Shown here piece by piece: positions 1-8,551 of a stretch of 52,089 nt of DNA. The position numbers and the translations under genes were made by a program. Source of the DNA: Lachnospiraceae bacterium. GTDB lineage: Bacteria > Bacillota > Clostridia > Lachnospirales > Lachnospiraceae. Location: NCBI GenBank assembly GCA_028724245.1, contig JAQYDI010000189.1, positions 1 to 52,089 of the forward strand. The letters run 5' to 3'. Position 1 is the first letter of the stretch. Each line of letters starts with the position of its first letter. The notes below the pieces were generated by a model. That model searched no databases, had not been told where the DNA came from, and saw nothing but the letters and a program-made list of their open reading frames with translations.

Positions 1-183
1 GGCTTTTTTTCGCATGCCATTTTTTCTGTCTGGCAGTTTCCTGCAGATGAACTGTCATCTTTTTTATCCCCATTTAACTAAACCCTCAACAAAGAATCGT
101 GCCCAGGCTAATTTCTTAGCGAGTTTCCGAGATTACTCTATTCCTGTTTATTCAGATCGATCCGTCCCCGCAGAATCATACGA

Positions 184-2238
184 TCAGAGCGGTACATCTG
201 CGGCGGCAGCCTTTTCCTGATAAGCAGAAAGAAGCTTCTGAAGCTGTTTCTCTTCCTCCTGCGTCATCTCCGCCTGTTTTTCATAGATTTCATCAGCGGC
301 TTCTCTGGCCTGCTTCATAACAGCTGCATCCGTATAAATATCAGCCAGAGCAAACTGCAGCTGTCCATTCTGCCGGACTCCGTAGAAATCTCCCGGTCCG
401 CGCAGCCTGAGATCTTCCGAAGCGATAAAAAAGCCATCATTTGATTTTTCCAGCACAGAAAGACGTTCACTTTTTTCCTTTCTTCCGGAACGGTCCATGA
501 AAATGCAATATGACTGATAAGCCCCCCGTCCTACTCTTCCCCTGAGCTGATGCAGCTGGGAAAGGCCAAAACGTTCCGCATTCTCAATCATCATTACCGT
601 AGCATTGGGAACGTTAACTCCCACCTCAACAACGGTAGTTGAAACCAGAACATCCAGTTCATGACCGGCAAACTGCATCATAACCGCCTTTTTTTCCTTT
701 GCTTTCATTTTCCCGTGAAGAAGGCCGATCCGTATATCCGGGGAAAGTGCTTCACGCAGTTTCTCTGTGTAATCCGTAACATTTTCCGCCTGGATCTGTT
801 CGCTTTCTTCTACCATGGAACAGATCACGTAGGCCTGCCGGCCCTTTCGCACCTCTTTTTCAATAAACGCATAGGCTTTTGGAAGATATGCGGTATCTAC
901 CACACAGTTTTTAATGGGAATGCGGTTGGCAGGAAGCTCATCAATGACCGAAATATCCAGATCACCATACAGAATCAGGGCAAGTGTTCTGGGAATCGGC
1001 GTTGCGCTCATAACCAGAACATGCGGCTTTTTCTCCTCTGCCGCTTTCCCGGCAAATACTGCTCTCTGGCGCACCCCGAACCGGTGCTGCTCATCTGTTA
1101 TGACCAGAGCCAGATCATCATAAACAACCTTTTCCTGAATCAGAGCATGTGTGCCGATGATCATATCCGCCTCATGAGCCGAAATTGTTTTACAGGCCTC
1201 CCGTTTTTGCTTCGCGGTCATACTTCCCGTCAGAAGTACGATCTGAAAATCCAGCCCACTCTGCTCCAGAAGTCTGCAGAGAGATTCATAATGCTGCACG
1301 GCCAGAACCTCCGTAGGCGCCATCAGGGCGCTCTGATAGCCGTTCTCTGCTGCATAAATCATGGCAAGAAAGGCTACGATCGTTTTGCCGGAGCCCACAT
1401 CCCCCTGCACCAGACGGTTCATCAGATGATCAGACCCCATATCCCGGTAAATCTCCTCCAGTGTGCGCCGCTGTGCGCCTGTCAGACTGTAGGGAAGGCT
1501 TTCCAAAAGCTTCCGTCCGGCTTCCTGCTTTCCGAATCTAAAGCAGTTCCGGCTCTTCTGCTTCTGTTCCTTCAACTCCCGTACAGACAGCATAAAAAAG
1601 AAAAATTCATCAAAGACAAGACGCTTTCTTGCCAGAAGCATATCATGTCTGCTCTCAGGAAAATGAATATTCCGCACCGCATAATTGGCTTCCGCCAGCT
1701 GATATTTTCTGCGAAAGGATTCCGGCAGATATTCCCTGACCAGTTCAGCCTGTTCAAGGCACTGGGAGACAAGAGATGTCATCAGCTTATTGGTCAGACC
1801 TGTTTTCAAAGGATATACCGGCATCAGACGATTCAGAAGTTCCAGATATTGTTCCTCCTTCAAAATTGCAGGCTGGTACAAAACCCATTGTCTCCCTTTT
1901 TTCATCACTCTGCCCCTGAGATACATTTCATTTCCTGTTATGGAAGCTGCAATATAGGGCATATGATACCAGTTTACAGTGATTCTTCCCATACCGTCCG
2001 TAAATACACCTGTAGTGATCTGCTGACCGTTAAATCTTCTGGTAACCGGCGGATTGAGAAAATACCCGTAAACCGTTACGACTTTCTCTTCTTCCAGTTC
2101 TCCCGGGGACAATGCCGGATCATAGGACATATAATCACGCGGATATCGGGAAATCAGATCTTCTGCAGTAAAAATTCCTGCATTCTGCAATTTTTTCAGC
2201 GTCTGGGGACCAACGCCTTTCAGCTCCTTCAGTTCCAA
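184..2238 (-). CDS. recG: ATP-dependent DNA helicase RecG
   Basis: RecG is a superfamily 2 helicase that remodels stalled replication forks and Holliday junctions. The N-terminal wedge/OB region occupies about residues 1-250. It is followed by two RecA-like helicase lobes with motif I GDVGSGKT, motif II DEQH, SATPIPRT and the C-terminal QLRGRVGRG motif. Length (about 684 residues) is normal for the family. I prefer a TTG start at 2238: AAGGAG lies about 8 nt upstream, and the protein then begins LELKELKGVGPQTL, like other RecG proteins. The longer ATG at 2268 would place that Shine-Dalgarno inside the gene. It lies downstream of the FakA-like gene, as in the conserved Firmicute rpmB-asp23-fakA-recG neighbourhood. 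A possible terminator separates the two. Nothing unusual otherwise. Confidence 0.96.
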   Translation of the reverse strand: MELKELKGVGPQTLKKLQNAGIFTAEDLISRYPRDYMSYDPALSPGELEEEKVVTVYGYFLNPPVTRRFNGQQITTGVFTDGMGRITVNWYHMPYIAASITGNEMYLRGRVMKKGRQWVLYQPAILKEEQYLELLNRLMPVYPLKTGLTNKLMTSLVSQCLEQAELVREYLPESFRRKYQLAEANYAVRNIHFPESRHDMLLARKRLVFDEFFFFMLSVRELKEQKQKSRNCFRFGKQEAGRKLLESLPYSLTGAQRRTLEEIYRDMGSDHLMNRLVQGDVGSGKTIVAFLAMIYAAENGYQSALMAPTEVLAVQHYESLCRLLEQSGLDFQIVLLTGSMTAKQKREACKTISAHEADMIIGTHALIQEKVVYDDLALVITDEQHRFGVRQRAVFAGKAAEEKKPHVLVMSATPIPRTLALILYGDLDISVIDELPANRIPIKNCVVDTAYLPKAYAFIEKEVRKGRQAYVICSMVEESEQIQAENVTDYTEKLREALSPDIRIGLLHGKMKAKEKKAVMMQFAGHELDVLVSTTVVEVGVNVPNATVMMIENAERFGLSQLHQLRGRVGRGAYQSYCIFMDRSGRKEKSERLSVLEKSNDGFFIASEDLRLRGPGDFYGVRQNGQLQFALADIYTDAAVMKQAREAADEIYEKQAEMTQEEEKQLQKLLSAYQEKAAAADVPL

Positions 2239-2310
2239 CCAATCTGCTCCTTTCTCCCTTCTGCACAAAACAGGAAACGCAGTTTTCTATTTTGTTTCCT
2301 GTCATACAAA

Positions 2311-2338
2311 CAAAAAGCTGCCGACATGCGCCGACAGC
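2311..2338 (-). terminator. probable intrinsic terminator after fakA-like gene
   Basis: On the minus strand a 9-bp hairpin with two G-T wobbles and a GCAT loop (2317-2338) is followed by a T run. It sits between the FakA-like stop and the recG start, so recG may be expressed partly by read-through or from its own promoter. Confidence 0.5.
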
Positions 2339-2390
2339 CCGATAAAATCCTGTATATTGTAAGTCGGCCGAACCTATTTGGCAAACCTCA

Positions 2391-4091
2391 TTATTCAACA
2401 GACATCAGATAATAGTAAACCGGCTGATTACCGCTGTAAAGCTCCACATCACAGTCTCCGTACTTCCCGGCAACTGCATCCTCCAGTGCTTTCGCATCTT
2501 CTTCTACAACACCCTCACCGTAATAAATGCTGATCAGCTCGGAGTCCTCATCTACCATGCTGTCCAGCAACTCCAGCGCCGTATCGCTCAGTTCCGTACC
2601 TACCGCAGCAATTCCATGATCATCAATACCCATGAAATCGCCTTCATGAATCGTCTTGCCGTCAATAGAAGTATTTCTTACAGCGTAAGTCACCTGTCCG
2701 GTTTTAACATTGCCCATGGCTTCCAGCATGGCTTCCTGATTCTCCTCCGGCGTACATTCCGCCATAAAGCTGATCATGGCAGCAATACCCTGCGGTACCG
2801 AACGGGAAGGAATCACAATAATCTTCTTGTCTGCCGTCAGCTTGGCTGCCTGCTCTGCCGCAAGAATAATATTTTTGTTGTTCGGCAGGATAAAAATCTT
2901 ATCCGCATTAACCTTGTCAATGGCTTCCAGCATATCCTCCGTACTGGGATTCATGGTCTGGCCTCCCGAAATCAGACAGTCCACATGAAGCCCTCTGAAA
3001 ATTTCATCAATACCTTCACCAATGGAGACAGCAATAAAGCCGTATTCTCTGCGCGGCTCTTCCTTTACAGGCTGTACCGGTTCGTTCTTTTTGCTGTCAG
3101 CCACTTTTGCCGCATCTTTAATCAGTTTCTCTTCATGCTCGATACGCATGTTGTCAATCTTCATCCGTGTAAGAGCGCCGTAACTCAGGCCCTTCTGAAT
3201 CGCAATACCAGGATCATTGGTATGTACATGAACCTTGACAATCTCTTCGTCCGATACAACTACCAGTGAATCACCGATTGACAGCAGGAAAGATTTCAGT
3301 TCTTCTTCATCTGCTTCCGTAAATTCCTTACCTGTTTCAGGATCAAGAAGGATCATGAATTCAGTACAGTAACCATATTTGATATCGGCTGTGGAAATAT
3401 TGGCTTCAGGCGCTTTTGTCCCGGCAGAAGGACGTACTGCAGATGTTTCTGTATCAAGTGATACCGGATTCCCGCAAAATGCTTCATAAGCACCCTCAAG
3501 AACTACCATCAGACCCTGTCCGCCGGAATCCACCACACCTGCCTCTTTCAGAACGGGAAGCATCTCAGGTGTCCGGTTCAGCACCTCATTGCCGTATTCC
3601 AGAACCGCTTTGATAAAATCATCCAGTTCAACAACGGTCCCTTCCTCTGCCAGCTCGGCAGCCTTATCAGCCATACCTTTTGCAACCGTCAGGATCGTGC
3701 CTTCCTTCGGCTTCATAACCGCTTTATAAGCAGTTTCTCTTGCTCTTGTAAAAGCTCTTGCCAGCACATCGATCGTAATCTCGTCGCAGCCTGAAATTTC
3801 TTTGCAGAAGCCACGAAGCAGCTGAGAAAGAATAACACCCGAATTACCTCTGGCACCTCTCAGAGAGCCGGAAGAAATGGCTTTGGCCAGTTTCTCCATG
3901 GTCACATCTTCCAATGCCTGAACTTCCTTTGCGGCAGACATGATCGTCAGGGTCATGTTTGTACCTGTATCACCATCGGGCACCGGGAAAACATTCAATT
4001 CATTGATCCATTCTTTATGTTTTTCAAGATTACCTGCACCTGATAAAAACATCACCTTCAGTAAGTCTGCATTAATCACAACTGTATCCAC
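2391..4091 (-). CDS. DAK2/DegV-like kinase protein (FakA/YloV family)
   Basis: This 566-residue protein has the FakA/YloV layout. An N-terminal DhaL-like ATP-binding domain (about residues 1-200) contains NVFPVPDGDTGTNM, the Mg-ATP loop, and GARGNSGVILSQLLRG. A linker and a C-terminal DegV-like half follow. In Staphylococcus FakA phosphorylates fatty acids bound to a FakB carrier, feeding exogenous fatty acids into phospholipid synthesis. No FakB is visible nearby, so the substrate is inferred from the family. It lies between asp23 and recG, a conserved Firmicute order, and was probably co-transcribed with asp23. The start ATG follows AAGGAGGAAAC closely. Confidence 0.9.
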   Translation of the reverse strand: MDTVVINADLLKVMFLSGAGNLEKHKEWINELNVFPVPDGDTGTNMTLTIMSAAKEVQALEDVTMEKLAKAISSGSLRGARGNSGVILSQLLRGFCKEISGCDEITIDVLARAFTRARETAYKAVMKPKEGTILTVAKGMADKAAELAEEGTVVELDDFIKAVLEYGNEVLNRTPEMLPVLKEAGVVDSGGQGLMVVLEGAYEAFCGNPVSLDTETSAVRPSAGTKAPEANISTADIKYGYCTEFMILLDPETGKEFTEADEEELKSFLLSIGDSLVVVSDEEIVKVHVHTNDPGIAIQKGLSYGALTRMKIDNMRIEHEEKLIKDAAKVADSKKNEPVQPVKEEPRREYGFIAVSIGEGIDEIFRGLHVDCLISGGQTMNPSTEDMLEAIDKVNADKIFILPNNKNIILAAEQAAKLTADKKIIVIPSRSVPQGIAAMISFMAECTPEENQEAMLEAMGNVKTGQVTYAVRNTSIDGKTIHEGDFMGIDDHGIAAVGTELSDTALELLDSMVDEDSELISIYYGEGVVEEDAKALEDAVAGKYGDCDVELYSGNQPVYYYLMSVE

Positions 4092-4200
4092 AGTAGTTTC
4101 CTCCTTAAATCACTCTTCTAATTCTTGCGAAATACCCCGGCAGCCTGTTCTGTCTCATGCTGCCTGCCGGGTACGGCGGACCGGACAGGGATCCGGTCGA

Positions 4201-4557
4201 TCAGTCAATTACCCGCACACCCTGTACGTAAATATTGATCTTTGAAACTTCTGCCCCCGTAAACTTTTCAACTCTGTATTTTACACTTTCAATCAGATTG
4301 TCTGCCACTGCAGAAATGCTGACGCCGTATACAACGATAACATGAAAATCCAGCTGGATCTTATTGTCTTCAATTGTGACATTAATGCCATGAGTCAGAC
4401 TGTCTTTTTTCAGAAGCCTGACGAGGCCATCTTTCATACTGATGCCTGCCATACCTACAATACCAAAGGATTCAACTACGATTGAACCTGCATAACGGGC
4501 TATAACATCCGTATCAATCAGAACTTCGCCATATTTATTATTAACGCGACACTTCAT
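4201..4557 (-). CDS. Asp23/Gls24 (YloU) family envelope stress protein
   Basis: A cytoplasmic Asp23-fold protein of about 118 residues. The motif NKYGEVLIDTDVIARYAG at the N terminus and the closing stretch VEKFTGAEVSKINIYVQGVRV are characteristic. Family members associate with the membrane or cell-wall stress response, and the YloU branch is coupled to the fatty-acid kinase gene downstream. I chose the ATG at 4557 (MKCRVNNKYG) because GGAGGG precedes it at good spacing. The longer ATG at 4581 would include this site. The upstream region shared with rpmB has a TATAAT-like -10 (minus strand, 4661-4666) but no clear -35. Confidence 0.9.
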   Translation of the reverse strand: MKCRVNNKYGEVLIDTDVIARYAGSIVVESFGIVGMAGISMKDGLVRLLKKDSLTHGINVTIEDNKIQLDFHVIVVYGVSISAVADNLIESVKYRVEKFTGAEVSKINIYVQGVRVID

Positions 4558-4733
4558 TCCATATCCCTCCATCGTGTTCATTCTCTTCCTCCGCCTGACA
4601 CAGAGGAGCGCAGCCTGCCTGTCGGATGTGCGCCGTGACAGAGCCGCCTCATTCTATGCTATTATAACCTTTTTTTTTCAAAAAGAAAAGATATCTTGTA
4701 AACATTTATTTTTCTTTATTTGAAAATAATACT

Positions 4734-4761
4734 TGCAAAAATGCCTGTAATCTGATATTAT
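4734..4761 (+). promoter_or_regulatory. predicted sigma-A promoter of rpmB
   Basis: TTGCAA (-35, 4734-4739), a 16-bp spacer and TATTAT (-10, 4756-4761) stand about 50 bp before the rpmB start. A very strong ribosome binding site, AAAGGAGGTG, sits at 4795-4804. Confidence 0.6.
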
Positions 4762-4812
4762 ATCATTTGTTGCGGACATTCTGTCCAGTTAATTAAAGGA
4801 GGTGCAATAGAC

Positions 4813-4998
4813 ATGGCTAAATGTGTAATTTGTCAGAGAGGCGCTCATTTCGGTAACAATGTAAGCCACTCCCACAGAAGATCCAACAAGATGTGGAGCA
4901 ATAACGTTAAGTCTGTAAGAGTTAATGTGAATGGCCAGGCTAAGAAGATGTATGTATGCACTTCTTGTCTTAAATCCGGCTTAGTAGAAAGAGCATAA
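4813..4998 (+). CDS. rpmB: 50S ribosomal protein L28
   Basis: L28 is a small large-subunit ribosomal protein. The 61-residue sequence has the family N terminus MAKCVICQRGAHFGNNVSHSH and a basic middle. It also has two zinc-type Cys pairs (CVIC near the start, CTSC near residue 54), so it is the zinc-binding C+ form. It is monocistronic: its own promoter lies upstream and terminator hairpins follow at 5114-5194. It is divergent from asp23, the normal Firmicute arrangement. Confidence 0.98.
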   Translation: MAKCVICQRGAHFGNNVSHSHRRSNKMWSNNVKSVRVNVNGQAKKMYVCTSCLKSGLVERA

Positions 4999-5113
4999 TT
5001 TGCACTTTTAATGTTAAGTATGAACGGTTCAGACAAGGCATGCCAACAATACTGAAACGAACGTCATATAAAAGTTCATGTGGTCAGATTTTCCCATGAA
5101 AGTTCGACTGCAA

Positions 5114-5150
5114 TAAAAAAAGCTCTGAAATCGCGACAGAGCTTTTTTTA
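5114..5150. terminator. bidirectional intrinsic terminator after rpmB
   Basis: AAAAAGCTCTG / CAGAGCTTTTT arms around a short loop have an A run on one side and a T run on the other. It can stop rpmB transcripts on the plus strand and the gerW/small-protein transcript on the minus strand. Confidence 0.8.
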
Positions 5151-5157
5151 TTTATAA

Positions 5158-5194
5158 CTGTTCAGAGCCAAGCAGAGAGGTTGGCTCTGAACAG
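5158..5194. repeat. 14-bp perfect inverted repeat (CTGTTCAGAGCCAA)
   Basis: CTGTTCAGAGCCAA (5158-5171) is repeated in exact inverse at 5181-5194 around a 9-nt loop, and GCTGCTTTTTT follows on the plus strand. It may act as a second terminator. The same motif, TAACTGTTCAGAGCC, recurs at 20797-20812 and 25158-25173 (see findings), so this is probably a dispersed repeat and not just a terminator. Confidence 0.7.
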
Positions 5195-5215
5195 CTGCTT
5201 TTTTACTATTTTCTT

Positions 5216-5353
5216 TTAATGACAAAACAGATTAAATCCTGCAATCAGCAGCAGGCTGATCACAAGAATAATCCAGAAATTCACCGGAATAAAAATCATC
5301 ACTGCCATTCCGCATCCAAATACAAATAATGTCAGTCCGCCCAGCTGCTTCAT
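5216..5353 (-). CDS. 45-residue small membrane protein, unknown function
   Basis: The ORF runs from ATG at 5353 to TAA at 5216 and encodes a 45-residue peptide. It begins MKQLGGLTLFVFGCGMAVMI and ends LLLIAGFNLFCH. Two hydrophobic stretches (about residues 6-22 and 25-43) are split by PVN, giving a likely two-pass membrane hairpin with few charges. A weak GGTGAG ribosome site precedes the start. It is the last gene of the minus-strand run after gerW, just before the bidirectional terminator. I do not recognise a family. Codon-sized conservation of hydrophobic residues and placement argue that it is real. Confidence 0.6.
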   Translation of the reverse strand: MKQLGGLTLFVFGCGMAVMIFIPVNFWIILVISLLLIAGFNLFCH

Positions 5354-5450
5354 ATCTCACCGACTCTCATAATGCTCCGGCACCTGCCCGCAGCAGATTC
5401 CGAAATTGCTTATGATTTATTATATGCAGCGGCAGCATCAAACTGTATTT

Positions 5451-5852
5451 TTATTTTTCTTCTCCTACAGCTTTCTTTACTTCTTCATCTGAAACAGTTA
5501 CCTTGTGTTCCTTTCCGGTGGTAAATTTGTTCACCAGCTCCGGAACCATATCAATCAGTTTGGATACATTGTCCGTTGTCCGGATATTCACCAGTTTTGT
5601 AGAACCGTTCTGAATGACCAGAACTGCACTGGGCGTGATTTTTCCATTCATTCCGCCGACTGTTCCTTCTTTCTGATTTTTACCGCCGGCAGCAGCGCCG
5701 GAAGCGCATCCAAAAGAAACATCCACCAGCGGCAGAATGATCGCATCTCCCAGTTCAATCGGCTCTCCTACTACTGTTTTGCTGGAAAGAAAAGTTTCCA
5801 TCCCCTTAATAAGAGATTCCATGGATGAAACCATATTTTTTTTCTCGTCCAT
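5451..5852 (-). CDS. gerW: GerW/YtfJ family spore protein
   Basis: A 133-residue cytoplasmic/forespore protein of the YtfJ family. Recognisable features are the N-terminal helix with MESLIKGMETFLSSKTVVGEP, the core GDAIILPLVDVSFGCASG, a glycine-rich loop and GGMNGKITPSAVLVIQNG. In Bacillus subtilis GerW is needed for normal L-alanine-triggered spore germination, and its gene lies next to ytfI (DUF2953). The same pair occurs here, with the DUF2953 gene immediately upstream. A strong AGGAGG precedes the start. Confidence 0.93.
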   Translation of the reverse strand: MDEKKNMVSSMESLIKGMETFLSSKTVVGEPIELGDAIILPLVDVSFGCASGAAAGGKNQKEGTVGGMNGKITPSAVLVIQNGSTKLVNIRTTDNVSKLIDMVPELVNKFTTGKEHKVTVSDEEVKKAVGEEK

Positions 5853-5877
5853 TATTATTACACCTCCTGCCTTGTTA

Positions 5878-6957
5878 TCAGGTCAGATTTGCCTTCATAT
5901 CTCTGTACAGGGCGCGGCATTCTCTGTTCAGAAGAATCCGCAGTCCCATCTCCAGAATCTTTACAATCAGATAACCGGGCACCAGCCGGCCTTTTACAGA
6001 AACAGCAGCCTTCAGTACTTTCTCGTCAAAATCCGCTGTTACTTCAATATGATCACCATAAAAAGCATACAGAACTGCTGTCAGTTCCATGATTTTTCCC
6101 GTAAGCGCCGGATCATCCATACCAATTCTGGCCCGGACCGTCAGCTCTGACGGGAGCACATGTCTGATGATCCGTCTGATGCTTTTCCATAATTTTTCAA
6201 GAAGCCGACGGACAGACGGCAGATTGATGAAGTCCAGAATCCGGCGGATTATTGAAAACAGAGAATCATTTGCCTCAGAATTCTCCGGCATCTGCTCTCC
6301 GGAATCCTCCTCAGTACCTTCTTCTGCAAAACCGTCTGCAGATCCCCCAGCCAAATCATCATCTTCAGATGAAAATCCGGAGAAATTTTCCTCTATCTCA
6401 TCCCCGTTCCAATCGATTCCATCCGTATCGATGTTCATCTCTTTATCCGCCTTTTTTTCCTTTTCTGATGGCAGCCCCGGCTCCGGGCAGCAGATACGAT
6501 TCCGATCCTCCTGCATATTCTGAACCGGTTTGGCCGGAACAGTCTGCTCAGGATCCTCACCCTCTTCTTCTGCAGGTCCAGATTCCCGGCTCAATTCCAT
6601 CTCCGGCAGCAGATCTTCTTCTGCATCAGGTACCCCAGATATATCAGGCACAGCCTCATCCCCTGAGACTGCTTCATGGTCAGCTTCGGAAACTGTCCCT
6701 GCTTTATTGCCCAATGGGCGGCCAAACAGCGTGATCCGGGTTCTCATCTGTCCGTTTTTCATGGAAACGGCAACTCCGACAATATGATACAGCCAGCTGA
6801 TCCGGCCCTTCAGGTGCATTTTTCCATCCCATCCACCCGAAAACTCATAACTGACCGGAGCTGCCAGAACTGTAATTACCAGAAACAGAAGAATTCCCAG
6901 CAGTATCAGCAGAAAAATACCGATTATCTTTAACAAAGTTAAAATGATGTGCAGCAT
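5878..6957 (-). CDS. DUF2953 domain protein (YtfI-like)
   Basis: A 359-residue membrane-anchored protein. It has one strong N-terminal transmembrane segment (about residues 5-33), a DUF2953-type beta-rich section, and a long acidic low-complexity linker (about 90-225, rich in E, D, S, P). The conserved C-terminal part (about 255-359) contains RIGMDDPALTGKIMELTAVLYAFYG. Function is unknown; the family pairs with gerW in sporulating Firmicutes. Its start overlaps the ribosome site and is 8 bp from the preceding stop, so the genes are probably translationally coupled. The acidic linker is unusually long. Confidence 0.85.
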   Translation of the reverse strand: MLHIILTLLKIIGIFLLILLGILLFLVITVLAAPVSYEFSGGWDGKMHLKGRISWLYHIVGVAVSMKNGQMRTRITLFGRPLGNKAGTVSEADHEAVSGDEAVPDISGVPDAEEDLLPEMELSRESGPAEEEGEDPEQTVPAKPVQNMQEDRNRICCPEPGLPSEKEKKADKEMNIDTDGIDWNGDEIEENFSGFSSEDDDLAGGSADGFAEEGTEEDSGEQMPENSEANDSLFSIIRRILDFINLPSVRRLLEKLWKSIRRIIRHVLPSELTVRARIGMDDPALTGKIMELTAVLYAFYGDHIEVTADFDEKVLKAAVSVKGRLVPGYLIVKILEMGLRILLNRECRALYRDMKANLT

Positions 6958-6965
6958 AAATCCTC

Positions 6966-7274
6966 TTATTCTGAAAAATAACCTCTGATATCCAAAGTTC
7001 CTGTCTCCCTGTATATATAATCCACCATTTTCTCCACCAGCTCAAAAGCTTCCTGTTTCCCCACTGCAATGCCGAGGATACAGCTGTCTTCTGCCGGCCA
7101 GGCATCTCCCGACAGCTTTCCCGCCGGAACGATATCAAGCAGTTCCGAAGGATTCCCGGCCAGAGTAATAAAATAGGTTCCGGCCACAGGTTTATGTTTT
7201 TCTATGGAAGATATGATCCTGCGTTTCTGCCGGGATGCGCCCGGTCCGATCCATAATGCATCATACCATCTCAT
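6966..7274 (-). CDS. hypothetical protein, 102 residues
   Basis: A compact mixed alpha/beta protein with no transmembrane segment and no motif I can name. The N terminus is MRWYDALWIGPGASRQKRR. A strong GGAGGGGG ribosome site precedes the ATG. It lies in the same minus-strand run, 23 bp after the stop of the 233-residue gene and 8 bp before the DUF2953 gene. That tight spacing suggests co-expression with the gerW pair. The family may be restricted to Lachnospiraceae; this is inference. Confidence 0.75.
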   Translation of the reverse strand: MRWYDALWIGPGASRQKRRIISSIEKHKPVAGTYFITLAGNPSELLDIVPAGKLSGDAWPAEDSCILGIAVGKQEAFELVEKMVDYIYRETGTLDIRGYFSE

Positions 7275-7297
7275 AAGCCCCCTCCTTCCGCGTCCTT

Positions 7298-7999
7298 TTA
7301 CAGCGGTGCAAAGGGACTGGAACTGAGCAGCTTTCTTGTCTTATCCAGAATACCGTAGCTGCCCGTCAGATTCTTTTTCTGAATTTCTTCAGAAAAACCA
7401 TCCACAATATCCTGAAAAGCCAGCTGATACCGGTACAGCGGCTGATAATACCGTTCCTGCAGACCTTCCATGGAAATCAAAAACGGTACCGCTTCTTCCT
7501 CGATATTCCGGAGATGATCTTCCGCCGTAATGCGGCAGATCATCTCCAGAAGTTCCATACAGGGGCGAACATCCTTTTCCGGTTTCCCGGCCTGTCCAAC
7601 CACAAGAAATGCTGCATATGCCGGATTCAGGGTCTCCATAAGAAGGGCATACTGCTCAAGCAGTTCAGAATCCTCTTCCGCCTTCTGTGCATCCTGAATG
7701 ACCGCACTGCGCAGATTGTCCAGTCTGCCGCAGCCCATCTGGTATTCCATGCCGCGGCACCTGGTCAGGATCGTCTGTTTCATTACGGTACACAGCTGCC
7801 TGAAATACTCTCTGACCGGCTCTGTAATCCCGCACGTTTCATCACAGATGCGGTCATACATGCCATATCCGTTCATGGCGGCCAGCACAATACCTGCATG
7901 ATAGGTCAGCCCCGTCATGTCAGCTGCATAATTTTTCAATGATGTGGCCACACACTTATTCTGTTCCAGATTGCTTATGGCCTCTCTGTTTAATTTCAT
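7298..7999 (-). CDS. hypothetical protein, 233 residues, helical
   Basis: A soluble, mostly alpha-helical protein of 233 residues with no motif I recognise. Several Cys residues are scattered and form no metal-binding pattern. TAGGAG precedes the ATG. It follows pgsA by 12 bp and precedes the 102-residue gene, so it is part of the same transcript. No function is assigned. Confidence 0.78.
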   Translation of the reverse strand: MKLNREAISNLEQNKCVATSLKNYAADMTGLTYHAGIVLAAMNGYGMYDRICDETCGITEPVREYFRQLCTVMKQTILTRCRGMEYQMGCGRLDNLRSAVIQDAQKAEEDSELLEQYALLMETLNPAYAAFLVVGQAGKPEKDVRPCMELLEMICRITAEDHLRNIEEEAVPFLISMEGLQERYYQPLYRYQLAFQDIVDGFSEEIQKKNLTGSYGILDKTRKLLSSSPFAPL

Positions 8000-8011
8000 A
8001 CGGAAACACTC

Positions 8012-8551
8012 CTACTGTTTTAATACATCTTTATTTTTAATCAGATAATCGATCAGTGAAACCACTGTCAGAATCAGCGCAATATAAACAAAAAGCTGCT
8101 CCAGAATGTCAAAAACAGTACCCGGAAGCTGCGCAATCAGCAGAACGATCATAATCATCTGTGATGTGGTTTTGAATTTCCCCCAGTAACTGGCAGCGAT
8201 CACAACACCATTATCGGAAGCAATCAGACGGAATCCGCTGATAATAAACTCACGGCTGATAATAATAATTACGATCCATGCGGGAAGGAGCTGCATCTCT
8301 ACAAAACAGATCAGTGCAGAACAGACCAGCAGCTTATCCGCAAGCGGATCCATAAACTTGCCGAAATTGGTTACCAGATTATATTTTCTCGCAATCTTGC
8401 CGTCTGCCAGATCAGTCAGGCTGGCTGCAATAAAAATAATCAGCGCAATGTATCTGGAAGCATCTCCAGCTGCCGGCACCAGCATGAAAAATACAAAAAA
8501 GGGAATCAGCAAAACACGGATAATTGTTAATTTGTTAGGAAGATTCATCAT
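8012..8551 (-). CDS. pgsA: CDP-diacylglycerol-glycerol-3-phosphate 3-phosphatidyltransferase
   Basis: PgsA makes phosphatidylglycerol-phosphate, the committed step to the anionic lipid PG, in the membrane. The 179-residue protein starts with MNLPNKLTIIRVLLIPFF. The CDP-alcohol phosphatidyltransferase motif (D-x2-DG-x2-AR-x8-G-x3-D-x3-D) appears as DLADGKIARKYNLVTNFGKFMDPLADK. Several transmembrane helices follow. The start overlaps the rimO stop by 4 bp (ATGA), indicating translational coupling. Confidence 0.95.
   Translation of the reverse strand: MMNLPNKLTIIRVLLIPFFVFFMLVPAAGDASRYIALIIFIAASLTDLADGKIARKYNLVTNFGKFMDPLADKLLVCSALICFVEMQLLPAWIVIIIISREFIISGFRLIASDNGVVIAASYWGKFKTTSQMIMIVLLIAQLPGTVFDILEQLFVYIALILTVVSLIDYLIKNKDVLKQ

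Noticed and set aside
1-183. Plus-strand ORF at the left edge (14-220)
   Set aside because: No motif and overlaps the recG 3' end; the left 183 bp show no supported gene.
661-2412. 583-residue plus-strand ORF opposite recG
   Set aside because: Antisense shadow of recG; composition is Phe/His/Arg rich without any motif, and recG is unmistakable.
4130-4180. CCCGGCAG...CTGCCGGG inverted repeat between asp23 and fakA-like gene
   Set aside because: Stem is present but no T tract, so no terminator claim; could be a chance repeat.
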